This document shows positions 37,310-51,599 of a stretch of 64,000 bases of DNA, piece after piece. The notes beneath the pieces are model-generated. The model was not told the origin of the DNA and ran no database searches. It saw nothing but the letters and a program-made list of their open reading frames with translations. The translations under genes were made by a program, and so were the position numbers. Where the stretch lies: positions 525,760-589,759 of the forward strand of contig CAJJDN010000019.1 in assembly GCA_905182985.1 (NCBI GenBank). Direction: 5' to 3'. Each line of letters opens with the position of its first letter. The first letter of the stretch is position 1. This stretch comes from Paramecium sonneborni (taxonomy: Eukaryota > Ciliophora > Oligohymenophorea > Peniculida > Parameciidae).

Positions 37310-37879
37310 ATGGAAAACTTGGATACTTTAATTATAAATTAGTTTAAAAAAATTAATTGGTATACTCAAGAAGAAATGAAAATCCTATTTATTTGAAGAA
37401 CAATTAGGATTAGGACTTACAAAATAATGTAGATTGTTTGAGTCTTACAATTCTAATAAGATTAAATAAATGCCTTTAATTGTTAATAAATCTAAGAATA
37501 TTTACAATCTGGTAGAGTTCAGTGGGCTTTTGAATCTACATAAATTAAATGTCGGCTATAATAAGAATAGGCTAAATAATTTGTTGAAATAGAGGAAGCT
37601 AAAGTTCAGTAGAATTTTATTCTAAGTCAGAAATCTACCTGGCAATTCTTTCTAATTATTTAAATTCTTAGATAAAAAAAAGATATAGTAGGAGATGTAT
37701 TTACATTTAGACATAATGAATTATAATTTCAGTAGAATCTTGTTTATATATAAATTATAATTGAGTAATGTGAGGATTGTATTGTAGCAAAAATATATAG
37801 GATTCTATTACATAAATATATGAATTTTGTGAGGTGTTTCAAAAAATAAGAATAAAAAAATATCAGAATAAAAATTTGA
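37310..37879 (+). pseudogene. Unidentified gene, probably broken at its 5' end
   Basis: A good coding frame ends at TGA 37877-37879 and includes EEQLGLGLTKQ, a 32 nt GT-AG intron, then GRVQWAFESTQIKCRLQQE, EIEEAKVQQNFILSQKS, GDVFTFRHNELQFQQNL and IIIEQCEDCIVAKIYRIL. The candidate start at 37310 (MENLDTLIINQFKKINW) is in a different frame, and no intron of suitable length reconnects it. Either an intron is atypical or a frameshift has inactivated the gene. No family recognised. Confidence 0.4.
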
Positions 37880-38040
37880 TAATGATTATAAATGAATGAT
37901 GAATGGAAAACAAAGATTTTGTAATAGTGATATATTTTCAAGTTTAAAATATATTTAATTGAATATTTGTTTGGTTGATGAAAGTACTTTAGTAAGAACA
38001 GAATATAAAGAATAATATAATATCATTAATTAGATTTCCA

Positions 38041-38268
38041 TCATTTTAAGCATTCCTTAACAGTTTTCTTTTTGTTATCTAGAATTTAAGTAACTTTTTC
38101 TTTTTAATGAAAAAAGCATATCATGATTTCTTCATTAAATTTTACTCTGTTCTCGAGAATAGTTTTATCAGAATAGATTCTTTGATAATTTCCTTCATCG
38201 ATGTCTCCATATGATTTTTCGATAAAAACCAAATGAAATGAATTAAGACCTAATCCAGGTTTGCTCAT
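38041..38268 (-). CDS. Small protein of 75 residues
   Basis: Intronless frame MSKPGLGLNSFHLVFIEKSY to ECLK and TGA. It is mixed-charge with no membrane span or motif (SYGDIDEGNYQRIYSDKT, VTQILDNKKKTVKE). Its clean start and non-random composition support a gene. It lies 172 bp from, and divergent to, the HU/CCDC81-like gene, so the two may share a promoter region. Confidence 0.6.
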
Positions 38269-38440
38269 AATAATTAATCAAGTTTATTTAATAAAATATA
38301 TATAAAAATGGAATGTATTTTCAGTTTTCTAAAAACAAATAACAATGATATATGTATTAAAATTCTAGTGGATTAATATATAAAGAATATTTTCTCAGTA
38401 ATTCCTAATTATTTTAAATAAAAAAGCAAAACTGTTTTAA

Positions 38441-39425
38441 ATGGCAGAATTGCAAATAGAGCATTACAACATAGAGCGCCTGTTGACAGAATTAGAGTAT
38501 AAATTTGATAGTAAAAAAGATTGAATGGTGAGCCATTAGACAAGGTAGCAGAAATTTGGAATGCATTTATAAAGTGGAGTAAAATGAATTTTGATGTTGA
38601 GAGGACAATAAATATTCCACATTTAGGTAAGAAAAGTTGAATTAATATATTAGGAAACTTTGCATTTAGGTTACCACATGTATAAGGGGAAGAGATAGCT
38701 TTAGATAAAGAGAAAAGTGTTCTATTCTATCCAAATGAAAATTTTTTGAATAGTGCAAATCTACGATATAGAGTATATATTAAAATTTGAATATGAATAG
38801 GGAGAGATAGAAACACCTACACCAACAATTAAAATTAGTTATCATTAGATTGCTAAATTATGTGGAGGAATAGAGACTCAAGTGTAATAACAAACTTAAA
38901 AAGTAAATGATAAATCAATTGTATCAACTAAATAAATGGGAGTAGATAGATCTTTGATTTAAGCAATTGTAGAAGGAGTATTCTAATCTTTAATTTAAAA
39001 AATAAAAACAAAAACATAAGTTGAGGTTGATTTAGGATATTTTGGAAAGTTTTTAAGATTTGATTCTACATTTACATTTGAACCTCTTTTGAAATCTAAA
39101 GTTCAATCATAAATCAAATAGGGATCATAAACAAAAAAGACTGTTAGAAATTTGATTGAATAATCAAAGAATGCTATAGCATTGTAAACTAGAGGATAAA
39201 TAACAAATTTTTAAATGATTAAGAATTAAATCTAATAATAATAATAAGAAAGTAAATAATTAATTATAATTGATAGTAATGTAATAATCAATAGAGTAGA
39301 GTTAGTTGATGTAATCAAAAAAGGCAGCTTTTGAGATATTTAGTGAAAACTCTTAATAGAAAATGATGTAAACTCCAACAAGAAGAATAGGAAAATTAGA
39401 ACAGTATTAGATATATAAATTTTGA
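38441..39425 (+). CDS. HU/CCDC81-like domain protein
   Basis: Five exons (introns 38497-38519, 38627-38653, 38773-38800, 39296-39323; 23-28 nt) give 292 residues. The N-terminal 110 residues resemble the first HU-like domain of CCDC81 proteins: LDKVAEIWNAFIKWSKMN, then the hallmark ERTINIPHLGNFAFRLP beta-hairpin and LFYPNENFL. A second unit follows (GVDRSLIQAIVEGVFQSLI, VEVDLGYFGKFLRFDSTFTF), again the HU helix-then-G-x-F-hairpin pattern. The tail is Gln/Lys-rich and ends in TPTRRIGKLEQYQI. CCDC81-type proteins are associated with centrosomes, basal bodies or cilia, and the HU fold there is not expected to bind DNA. The last intron is inferred; without it the frame would end at 39336. Confidence 0.7.
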
Positions 39426-39439
39426 TTAGTATTCCAATA

Positions 39440-42400
39440 ATGCCTGAGATGTTGGGAGCAGGTACTGATCCATTAGCTAAAAATCAAGACTTTTCTAAAT
39501 TAGTAGAGAATCCTGCAGCTTTAATGACTTAATAATTTATAAAACCATAGAATGCAAAGATACGTTTTCCACCAATATTAGATAAATTTGCTAGAACTTT
39601 GGCAGCTCCAATTTCAGGAATGAAATATAATAGTAGTGTTGTTGGAAGAATAGCATCTAATTACAATCCTGGAGCAAAGAGATTCTATTTTGATAGTGAA
39701 TCAAAAGGGGTAAGAATATTGAAAGCTTTTGAATCAAAAGTGAATTTCACAGCAAATCCAGAGTTATTATAGAAGCCTGCATCTTTAGAGGAAGAATTAT
39801 TATATGTAACAGGGAAATTAAGAACAAAAGAATTGAAGGAAAAGTTAGAGGCTAAGAATAATTGTTATGCAAGATATTAAGCTTATATTAATAATGAAAT
39901 ACCATAAGAATTTATCGCAGAGATTAAATAATAATGGGTATAAGACATTATAGAATTATTACCAAGAGATTTAAAGAAATTAGGAGATTAACTAAGTTAA
40001 AAGTATGTTGAAGAAATGATGAATGAAATAACACATGATTACAATTAAAGTATGAAGAAAGCAATTTTGGATTATGTTCTTAAAGATGAAGAAGAGAGAT
40101 TGAGAATAGGAATAGTAGAAATTATTGATGAAATTCCAGAATATGGATCTGCTGTTTATAAAGGTATAGAACCTAGTGAAGAATGGAAAAAGAAAGTTAA
40201 TGAAGCACGAGATGCTATGGTGTAGAATTTAGTAATTAATAGTAATACTACTCTGTAATTATTAAAGAGTTGGTATGCTAAATATTCTAAAATGAATTTC
40301 CTAGTTTTATCATCTGCTAAAGATTAACCTATGAATATTAATTATTTTACTAAAGTTTAATAGGATCGTATTTAAGAAGTTAAAAATCATTTATAGAATG
40401 AATGGCATAAAGAGGTAGCTGATCTCTATTAAAAAGAATTACATGTTGCAAATAGAAATAAAAGACATGCCATGTTATTCTTTGAAAGTACTGCTACTTT
40501 AATGAGTAATTTATTAAGAACTTAAATTAATGAAAGTTTAATTTCATATAGAAATTTCTTTAAAAGATTTGATAAGAAGATTTTAAGAACACCTTAATAA
40601 GTAATTGCTGAAGAAGATGATTTTGATAAACCTATTGAAGATGTTTTTCTTACTGTTAAACTTAAACATGATGGAAATAAAATAGAATTTGCTGACCATC
40701 TTTAAATGAGTATCAAAAATGGTATTTTAAAGTTAATTGATGATATTTATAAATGTTCAGAGAATTTTTAAAGACCCGAAAATACTATTTCTAGAAGTGA
40801 AAAAACATCACTTTGGAAGATTCCAGAAGATGATGATACTTTTGTTTCTACATACAAAAAAATCAATGAAATTCTAGATATCAATTTAAAAAATGTTGAA
40901 AGTACTTTGGAAATTTATGAGAAATATTCTTATCTCTTAAAAGAAACAGAAAAAGCAACTTAATGGACTAGTGTTTTAAGAACAAGAAATGAATTTATTT
41001 AAGCATTCAATAATTATTCATAATTATATGAATAAGTCAATGAAGCTATTCCATTCTTTGTACGTGTTAATATGATTTTGGTTGATGGATGTGAAGTAAA
41101 AAGAAAGTATTTGGATATAATCTAAGAGATTATATAATTATTAGAAAGAAATATTCATGATTACATTATGACAACTAATTAAAGAATCAGTAAAGAAATT
41201 CAAGCTCTTTAAGATAATATTTAAGGTAGAGCTGATACTACTGAAAGATTAGTTGAATTGGAAGCAGCTTTAGAAAAAATAAGAAAAACTGAAAATAAAA
41301 AGGTTTAAAATGATTTCACTGATTTGTAAAAATGGTTGTATTAATTGTATACAACAAATTATTAAATTAATGAGGATGATCTAATCTAAATTTCTAATAC
41401 TTCTAGATTAGTACATTCTCTGATGCTTAAGGTTGATTAGGAAGAAATTCGTATTTAGAAGGATAGAGATTAATTAGAATAATTTATTAGAGAAAGAAGA
41501 GAAAAGTTTTAATCTAATCTTGATGATATTACTTAAAGCATCAATAGATTGAAAACATCATATACTTCTGCTTATTAAGTAAAAGAAGCTAATGATATTG
41601 TTGATAATCATGTTAAGAGATTATAAGAATATGTAGCTGAAATGTAGGATATTTAAATGAGAGAAGAATAATTGGGTTGGTAACCTACTGAGTTTGTTAA
41701 GTTATAAGATGCTTAAAGTAGTATAAAACCTTATGAAGAATTATGGCATTAATTAAGAGATTGGGAATAAAACTCAACTAATTGGACAAAAGCTAAGTTT
41801 ATATTTAGATTAGATGCAGAAAATATTGAAAAAGATGTTAAAACAATGTTAACTTAAGCTAAAAAATTGTAATATTAATTCCCAAAAAATGTTACACCAT
41901 CAGGTACTCTGACTTTAATAAAATATTTAACGGATAAAATAACTGATTTCTAAGTTTAATTACCATTGGTTAGAGTATTCTCTAATCCAGGTATGAAAGA
42001 AAGACATTGGGAAGAGATTTCTTAGATTATGGGATTTCCAGTTAGACCAGACAAAGAATAATAATTATCTAAATTAATCGAATTAGATTTGAAATAACAT
42101 TTTACTAAATTTGAAGAAATTTCTGATTCTGCAACTAAAGAATATAATTTGGAAAAGATTTTAAACAAAATGTAAGAAGATTGGGATAATGTAATTACTG
42201 AACTTAAACCATGGAAAGATACAGGAACATTTATTGTTTCAGGAGCATCAAATGATGAAGTATAAACTTTATTGGATGATTAAATTGTAAAAACAATAAC
42301 AATGAAAGGTTCACCATATGCAAGAAGTTTTGAAAGTAGAATAGCAGAATGGGAAGCATTTCTATATTATACATAATCATTATTTGATTATTGGTTAAAA

Positions 42401-45400
42401 GTACAAGGTGTTTGGATGTATTTGGAACCAGTATTTACAAGTCCAGATATATTAAAACATCTTGCAATGGAAGGTACTAGATTTAAGGAAGTTGATGCTA
42501 GTTGGAAATCTATTATGAATAAAGTAAATTCAAATCCTAAAGTAATTGAATATACAAAAAATAGAAAAATGTTAGATATATTGAAAGAATGTCATACATC
42601 ATTAGAAGTATGCTAAAAAGGATTGAATTCTTATTTGGAAGGTAAAAGAACCAATTTCCCAAGATTTTATTTTCTCTCAAATGATGAATTATTGGAAATT
42701 CTATCAGAAACAAAAGATCCATAAAGAGTGTAACCACATTTGAAGAAATGTTTTGAAGGTATTTAGAAATTAAAAATTGATGGAGAAAAAAAAATACATG
42801 GAATGTATTCATCAGAATAAGAATATGTATAATTTTAGAATATTGTGGATACAAATGCAGCAAGAGGAAATGTTGATGAATGGTTAGTAGAAGTAGAAAA
42901 AAGAATGATTGAAAGTATTCATTATTAAACAGAGAGAGCCTTTAAAGAATATAGTGATGTAAATAGAAGAAGTTGGGTTATAAATAGATGTGGTATGGCA
43001 GTATTAAATATGGACATGACATTTTGGACAAGTGAAACAGAAAGAAATATGTTAGAAAAAGGAAATGAAGGTGTTGGTTAATATGCAGCAACATGTACAT
43101 AATAATTACAAGAGATTGTTGCTTTGGTTCGTACTGAGATTTCAATTTTAGATAGATGCACATTAGAAGCAATGATTGTATTAGATGTTCACAATAGAGA
43201 TGTATTAAATTAATTACATAAAGAAAAAGTAGAAAAAGTAAATGAATTCTCTTGGTAAGCTTAATTACGTTATTATTGGATAGATAGTAATACTACTGTT
43301 AAAATTATTAATGCAATATGTGAATACAATTATGAATATTTGGGTAATTCTGCTAGATTGGTTATTACACCATTAACAGATAGATGTTATAGAACATTAT
43401 GTGGTGCAATCCATCTTAATTATGGTGGAGCACCAGAAGGACCTGCAGGAACAGGTAAAACTGAAACTGTTAAAGATTTAGCTAAAGCTTTAGCTAGATA
43501 ATGTGTTGTTTTTAATTGTTCTGATGGTTTAGATTATAAGGCTATGGGTAAATTCTTTAAAGGACTTGCTAGTTCTGGAGCATGGTCATGTTTTGATGAA
43601 TTCAATCGTATTGATTTAGAAGTCTTATCTGTTGTTGCTTAATAAATTCTTACCATTTAAATGGCTAGAGCATCTAATAAATCTAGTTTTACTTTTGAGG
43701 GATCAGATATTAGATTAATTTAAACATGTAATTGTTTTATTACCATGAATCCTGGTTATGCTGGAAGATCAGAATTACCTGATAATTTAAAAGCTCTATT
43801 CAGATCTGTTGCTATGATGGTTCCAAATTATGAAATGATTGCAGAAATTTCATTATATTCTTATGGATTTAGTTAAGCTAGAGATTTAGCTAGAAAAATT
43901 GTTACAACCTATCAATTATGTTCAGAATAATTATCATCTTAAGATCATTATGATTATGGTATGAGAGCTGTTAAATCTGTATTAACTGCTGCTGGTAATT
44001 TGAAAAGAAAGTTCTAAAGTGAAGATGAATTCATTTTGATGCTTAGAGCTATTAATGATGTCAATCTAGCTAAATTTTTATCTTTTGATTTGCCTTTATT
44101 TTAAGGTATAACTAATGATTTATTCCCTGGAATTAAATTGCCTGAAATCGATTATAAAAATATGTATGAATGTATTAATATTGAAATTGAAAAATTGAAT
44201 TTGTAGAAGGTTCCAGATTTTATTGTTAAAGTTATTTAATTGTATGAAATGATTCTTGTTAGACATGGTTTAATGGTTGTTGGATTACCATTTGGTGGAA
44301 AAACTAGTGCTATCAAAGTATTAGCAGGTGCTTTAACTTTATTAAATGAAAGAGGATAAATGAATGAAAAGAAAGTATAAATTATCACATTAAACCCTAA
44401 ATCTATTACAATGAAAGAACTTTATGGTAAATTTGATGAAGTTTCTCACGAATGGTATGATGGAGTGTTGGCTGTTAAATTTAGATAATTTGCTAAGGCA
44501 GAAGATGAGGATAGAAAATGGTTAATTTTTGATGGTCCAATTGATGCCGTTTGGATTGAGAATATGAATACAGTTTTAGATGATAATAAAAAATTATGTT
44601 TGAATTCTGGAGAGATTATAGCAATGAGTAAAGCAATGAATATGATATTTGAACCAATGGATTTATAAGCTGCATCTCCAGCAACAGTATCAAGATGTGG
44701 TATGATTTATATGGAACCATAGATTGTGGGTTGGAAGCCACTACAAAGATCTTGGATGAATACTTTACCAAAAGTATTGTTGAAGGAAGACTTAGAAGAA
44801 ATTTAAGAATTGTATGATGCAATGATGGAACCATTAATGGAATTCCATTCTCATTAAAGAATGGCATCAGAGAAATATGAAATATCTCCATGCTAAAATG
44901 CAAATTTATTAGTAAGTCACACAAAACTGTTTAAATCTCTTCTTTAGGTGTTTGATGATGAATAATTAAAGGCACTTGATTCAAAGATAAGACAAGGATT
45001 ATTGTAGTAGTAATTTGTATTTGCATTGATATGGTCATTTGGAGCAAGTGTGAGTACAGATTTCAGAAAACCATTTGATTAATTTATGAAGAGATTATGT
45101 GGAGGAGATATCCATACAAAAAATGATGCTCCAAAAAAGAAGGTGGCAATTCCTGATAGAGGAAGTCTTTTTGATTATATTTTTGATTTGAAGTAGAATA
45201 AGAGTGACGGGGAATGGGTTTTATGGACTTAATTGATTGATAAGAATGAATAAATATCACCAAAATTGTAACCACATGAAATACTAGTGAAAACAACAGA
45301 TACAGTACGTTATTCATATTGGTTATTGAAGAATATATTTTCTGGTACTGCAACCTTATTTTGTGGTCCAACAGGTACAGGAAAGAGTGTTTATATAAAA

Positions 45401-48400
45401 AATGTTTTAGCAGAATTGCCAAAAGGATAATACTCTGCAATAGAATTAGGATTTTCAGCATAGACAACATCTACATAAACATAATTCATTATTGATTAGA
45501 AATTGGAGAGAATTAGAAAAGGATATTATGGGCCAAGAATAGGTAATTATGTAATATTTGTGGATGATTTGAATATGCCAGCAAAAGAGAAGTGGGGAGC
45601 TTAACCTCCAATAGAAATTTTAAGACAATTTTTAGATTAAGGTGGATGGTATGATAATGGTGATAAGGAGAAAATGTTTAAGAGTATAATAAATTGTGTG
45701 TTTGTTACAGCTATGGGACCACCAGGAGGAGGACGTACATTTGTTACTCCAAGAATATTGAGACATTTGAGTTTGATATCATTAGCTGCTTTTGATGATG
45801 AGACATTGAATCGTATTTTTGGATCAATTTTGAAATGGTTCTTTACAAATTAGAATTTCCCTTAAGATATTTTAAAGATGGAATCTAAGATTGTAAATGG
45901 AACATTAGAAATTTATAAATTAGCTATGAGAGAATTATTACCAACTCCAACTAAGAGTCATTATTTATTTAATTTAAGAGATTTTGCAAAAGTGATTTTG
46001 GGGATATGTTTAGCAGATAAAGATAAGATAAATACTACAGATGTAATGGCTAGACTTTGGACTCATGAAGTTTGGAGAGTATTTGCAGATAGATTAATTA
46101 ATGATGATGATCGTTTATTAATGTTGAGATCAGTAAGAGAGATTATGAGAAAATCATTTGGATTGAATTTTGATACAATATTTGAACATTTAGATAAACC
46201 TGATGCTGAGGGTAAGAAAGATAATAAAATTGATTAATTGGATGAAATTAGAGGACTTATTTTTACTGATGTAATGACTCCTATGGGAGCTCCAAAAAGA
46301 TTTTATGAAGAAGTTGTTGATTAGGTTAAATTAGCTACTGCTGTAGATTAATAATTATAAAATTATAATGATTTAAGTGATAAACCAATGGATTTAGTAT
46401 TGTTTTAATTTGCTATTGAGCATTTATTAGTCATTACACGTATAATGAAATAACCAGGTGGTAATGCATTACTTGTTGGAGTAGGTGGTTCAGGTAGATA
46501 ATCATTGGCAAGATTAGCATCTTCTATTGGAGATTTCAAAGTTGTTTAAATTGAAATTTCTAAATCTTATGGGAAAACAGAATGGCATGAAGATATTAAA
46601 AAATTGTTAAAATAATCAGGAGGTAAGAATGAGGCTTCTACATTTTTGTTTACTGATAATTAAATAAAATTAGAATCTTTTGTTGAAGATGTTAATAATT
46701 TATTAAATACTTCTGAAGTTCCAAACATTTTCCCAACTGAAGAGAAAACTGAAGTAACTGAAATGGTTAGACCTGCATATTAATCAATTAATAAAGAAGG
46801 AGAAGCTACTTTGAATTAATTGTATGCCTTTTTCTTAGAAAGAGTAAAAAAAAATCTACATATTGTTTTATGTATGTCTCCTATTGGTGATGCTTTTAGA
46901 ACAAGAGTAAGAATGTTTCCATCATTGGTTAATTGTTGTACTATTGATTGGTTTAATGAATGGCCATAGGATGCATTAGTTAGTGTAGCTACTAGATTCC
47001 TTAAACCAGTTGAAATGGATGATAGAATAAAGTAAGAATGTATTGATATGGTATAATTCTTCCATCAAAGTACTATTCATTGGGCTAAAAAATTTTATGA
47101 TGATTTAAAACGTAAATATTATGTTACTCCAACAAGTTACTTGGAATTGATAGTAACATTCAAAGCATTATTGGGTGAAAAGAGAAATGAAGTCACAGCT
47201 TAAATAAATAAATATAGAAATGGTTTAAGTAAAATTACAACAACTGAAAATAATGTAGAAGGGATGAAAACTAATTTGATTTAATTGTAGCCTCAATTAA
47301 AAGATGCTGCTGAAAAAACAAAAATAAAAATGGATGAAGTACAAAAAGAAAAAGTTCAAGCTGATAGTCTTAAAGCAGGTATTCAATCAGAGGAAGCTGT
47401 AGTGCAAGAAGCTGTAGATAAGGCTAATGCAATTAAAGAAGAATGTGAAGCTGAATTATCTGAAGCAATGCCTGCTCTTAAAGCTGCTTAAGATGCTCTT
47501 AATGTTTTAGATAAAAAGTAGATTGAATTTTTAAAATAAATGAAAGCTCCTTCAAATACAATCAGAAATATCTTAAGAGCATTGTGTCTCTTGTTGTATC
47601 CAAATCCAACCGAAAAGACTAAGGATAAAGATGGTATTAGATTGGTTACAGATTGGTGGTCTGCTTCATTAAAAGTACTTGGAAGATCTACACTTCTAGA
47701 AGATATGGTTAGTTTTAATACAGATACTGTTGAAGAAAAAGTTATAGTAAATTTGGGTAAGTATTTGTAAGATCCTGAATATAAGGATTCATTGGAATTA
47801 TCTGCAGCTGAAAATGCATCACCTGCATGTAAAGTTATTATGATGTGGATAAATGGTATTTACAATTTTTATTTTGTTAATAAGAAGGTTAAACCTAAGA
47901 AGATTGCTTTAGCTGAATCATAAGCATAAGTGGATGGTTTGAATGCTAAATTAGCTGTTAAATAAAAAGAATTAAATGATGCTAATGACAAAGTTAGTAA
48001 ATTAAATAGAGAATTACAATAAACAATAGATAATAAGAATAGATTGGAAAATGAATATGAAGAATGTTCAAAATAATTAGAAAGAGCTAAAAAACTCATT
48101 GAATCTTTAGGTGGAGAAAAAGGGAGATGGGGAGCCTTCGCTGAATAACTAGAAGCTAATTATGTTACTTTGACAGGAGATGTATTAACATCGGCAGGAA
48201 TGATTGCATATTCAGGAGCTTTTACTTAAGCATTTAGAATTGAAATTGTTAAAGAATGGGTAGCAAAATGTGTTGAAAAAAGCATTCCTTCTTCTTAAAT
48301 CTTTTCATTACTTACTGTTTTAGGAGAACCAGTTAAAATTAGAGCTTGGAATATTGATGGTTTGCCTTCTGATTAATTCTCCATTGAAAACAGTATTATA

Positions 48401-51400
48401 CTATTTAAGGCAAGAAGATGGCCGCTTTGTATTGATCCATAAGGACAAGCTAATAAATGGATTAAGAAGATGGAATAAGCTAGAAAAATTGCTATTATTA
48501 AATTATCAGATTCTGATTTCTTAAGATAATTAGAAAATGCTATTTAATTTGGAAAACCAGTTTTATTAGAAAATGTTCTTGAAGAATTAGATGCTTCTCT
48601 CACTCCTATTCTCTTAAAATAAGTATTTACTAAAGGAAATACATCTTATATCAAATTAGGAGAAAACACTATTGAATATTCAAATCAATTCTAATTTTAT
48701 ATAACTACTAAATTGAGAAATCCTCATTATCTTCCTGAAATCTCTACTAAAGTAACTTTGTTGAACTTTATGATTACATATGAAGGATTAAGTGATCAAT
48801 TATTGGGTATTTTGGTGAAAAAAGAGAGACCTGATCTAGAAAGAGAAAAGGAAAGACTTATTATGGAAGGAGCTAGCAATAAAAAGTAATTAGCTGAAAT
48901 TGAATAAAAGATATTGGAAGTGTTATCTGGAAATAAAAATATTTTAACAGATGAAACTGCAATAGAGATCTTAACAGCATCTAAATTAAAATCAAATGAA
49001 ATTAGTGAAAAATAAATTATTGCTGAATAGACCGAGAAAAATATCGATTCAGCTAGATAAGAATACGTCTCTGTTGCATAATAAGCTTCTTGCTTATTCT
49101 TTGTAATTTCAGATCTTAATAATATTGATCCAATGTACCAATATTCTCTTGTTTATTTTATCGATCTCTTCACTCAATCAATTGTAAAATCAGATAAATC
49201 AGATAATATAGGAATAAGATTAGAGAATCTTAAAAACTATTTCCTTCTTTCATTGTATAGAAACATTTGTAGATCATTATTTGAGAAAGATAAACTATTA
49301 TTTTCATTCCTGTTGGCAACAAGAGTTATGGAATTCCGTAAATAATTAGATTAAGAATCTTTTAGATTTTTAATGACTGGAGGATTGTCATTATAAGACA
49401 AAATGCCAGATTAACCAAAAACTGATTGGGTATTACCTAAAAATTGGGGTGAAATTACAAGATTAAGTTTATTGCCATCAACTTAAGGATTTCATGAATA
49501 CTTCTATAAGGATGAATATTTAAAGGGATTCAAAAGAATATATGATTCATTATAACCATAATCTGAAGATTTACCTGGTGAATTATAAGTTAAATACACA
49601 AATCCATTAATTAAGTTATGTGTTTTGAGATGTATAAGACCAGACAAATTGATTCCAGCTATTTAAATATTTGTTCATGGATATTTGGGAGAAGAATTTA
49701 TTTTCCCACCAGCTTTCAACTTAGCTGAGATATATGAAGATAGTTCTTCAGTAACACCATTAATTTTTGTTTTATCTCCTGGATCAGATCCATTTGCTTC
49801 ATTAAGTGTTTTCGCAAATTCGAAGAATAAATCATTTGCATAAATTTCATTGGGTTAAGGTTAAGGTCCATTAGCATAGAAATTGATATCTGAAGGTGTA
49901 ATAAATGGAAGTTGGGTTGTATTATAAAATTGTCATTTGGCAGTCTCTTGGATGAATACATTAGAAAAGATATGTGAAGAATTATCACCAGATCCAAAGT
50001 AAACTCATCCTGAATTCAGATTATGGTTAACTAGTTATCCAAGTCCTTAATTCCCTACTGCTATTTTATAAGCCGGTATTAAGATGACCAATGAACCTCC
50101 AAAAGGATTGAAAGCTAATTTATAAGGATCCTATTTAACTGATCCTATATCAAATGATGAGTTCTTTACTGGATGTAATAAACCTGAATGGTTCAAAAGA
50201 TTATTATTTGGTTTATGCTTCTTCCATGCTGTTATTTAAGAGCGTCGAAAATATGGTCCTCTTGGATGGAATATTCCTTATGAATTCAATGAATCTGATT
50301 TACGTATATGTGTTAGGTAACTAAGAATGTTCTTAGATGAAAATGATTATGTACCTTTTGAGGCTTTGAGATATTTAACTGCTGAATGTAATTATGGTGG
50401 TAGAGTTACTGATGATAAGGATAGAAATCTTATTAAAATTCTACTTGAAGATTATTATTGTCCTTAAGTTATAGATGAAAGCTAGAATTATAACTTTGGT
50501 TATGAAGAATATAATGCACCTCATTATGAAACAAGAGAAGAATATTTAGAACATATCAAATAGCTTCCCCTTTTGACTCCACCTTAAATATTTGGTTTCC
50601 ATCCTAATGCAGATATCACTAAAGATATGAATGAAACAAATCTTATTTTAGAATCATTATTATTATGTTCTGCTCAAGGTGGTAGTTCTAGTGGATAATC
50701 TTTTGAATAAGTACTTGAATAATTAGTTAAAACTATTATGACGGATTTCCCAGAAGAATTTAATTATGAACAAGCTACTGAAAAATATCCATTCAATCCA
50801 AAAGAATCCATGAATACTGTGCTCACATAAGAATTGACCAGATTTAATAAATTGATTAATATTATTAGAAAAAGTATGGATGATCTAAAATTGGCACTTA
50901 TGGGTAAGATCTTAATGAGTCCATAACTTGAAAGAGCTAGTAGATAATTATTTGATGGAAAAGTACCTGATCTTTGGATGGAAAAATCTTATCCATCATT
51001 AAAACCACTAGGAAGTTATGTTATTGATTTGAAAGCAAGATTGACCTTCTTCTAAAAATGGCTAGATAATGGAATTCCTTATAATTACTGGTTATCTGGA
51101 TTTTTCTTTACCTAAAGTTATCTTACTGGTGTTCTATAAAATTTTGCAAGAAAATATGTAATTCCTATTGATGAAATTAAATTTGAATATAAAGTAAACC
51201 TATAATATAATTTTAGATTATGGATTAATCTATAGATGAGCATATTTAATCAAGACCAGATGATGGTGCTTATGTTTGGGGTTTATACTTAGAAGGTGCT
51301 AAATGGAATTTCAATATTATGGAGCTTGATGAATCAGATCCAAAAGTATAATATTATTAATAAAATAGGTATTATTCACTAAATGTCCAACTATTTAATT

Positions 51401-51599
51401 ATGTCCAATGCATATTTCCTAAATAAATCCTCCTCCTACTTATAATTGTCCGCTTTACAAAACAAGTGCTAGAAGAGGAGTGTTGTCAACAACTGGTCAT
51501 TCTACTAACTTTGTGATGTACGTAAGGCTGTATACTTCTAAACCTGAGAGATTCTGGGTTAAAAGAGGTGTTGCTTTACTTACACAATTAGATGATTGA
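39440..51599 (+). CDS. Axonemal (inner-arm type) dynein heavy chain
   Basis: One huge exon plus two 23 nt introns near the 3' end (51194-51216, 51346-51368) give 4037 residues, the usual size of single-headed inner-arm heavy chains. The N-terminal tail covers about 1-1300. The six AAA modules include AAA1 [10 protein letters not shown] (about 1334), AAA2 [10 protein letters not shown] (about 1615), AAA3 GPTGTGKSV (about 1976) and AAA4 GVGGSGRQS (about 2347; Arg for the Walker Lys, as in many axonemal dyneins). CFDEFNRID marks AAA1 Walker B. A long coiled-coil stalk and the microtubule-binding tip lie at about 2560-2900. The C-terminal domain ends [14 protein letters not shown]...[10 protein letters not shown]. 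Family traits suggest the DNAH1/3/7/12 group. The start is the first ATG after the preceding stop; a later ATG is possible. Confidence 0.95.

Noticed and set aside
42416..49997. Many short frames on both strands inside 39-52 kb under the standard code
   Set aside because: All lie within the dynein heavy chain, which is continuous when TAA/TAG are read as Gln; they are pieces or antisense shadows of it.
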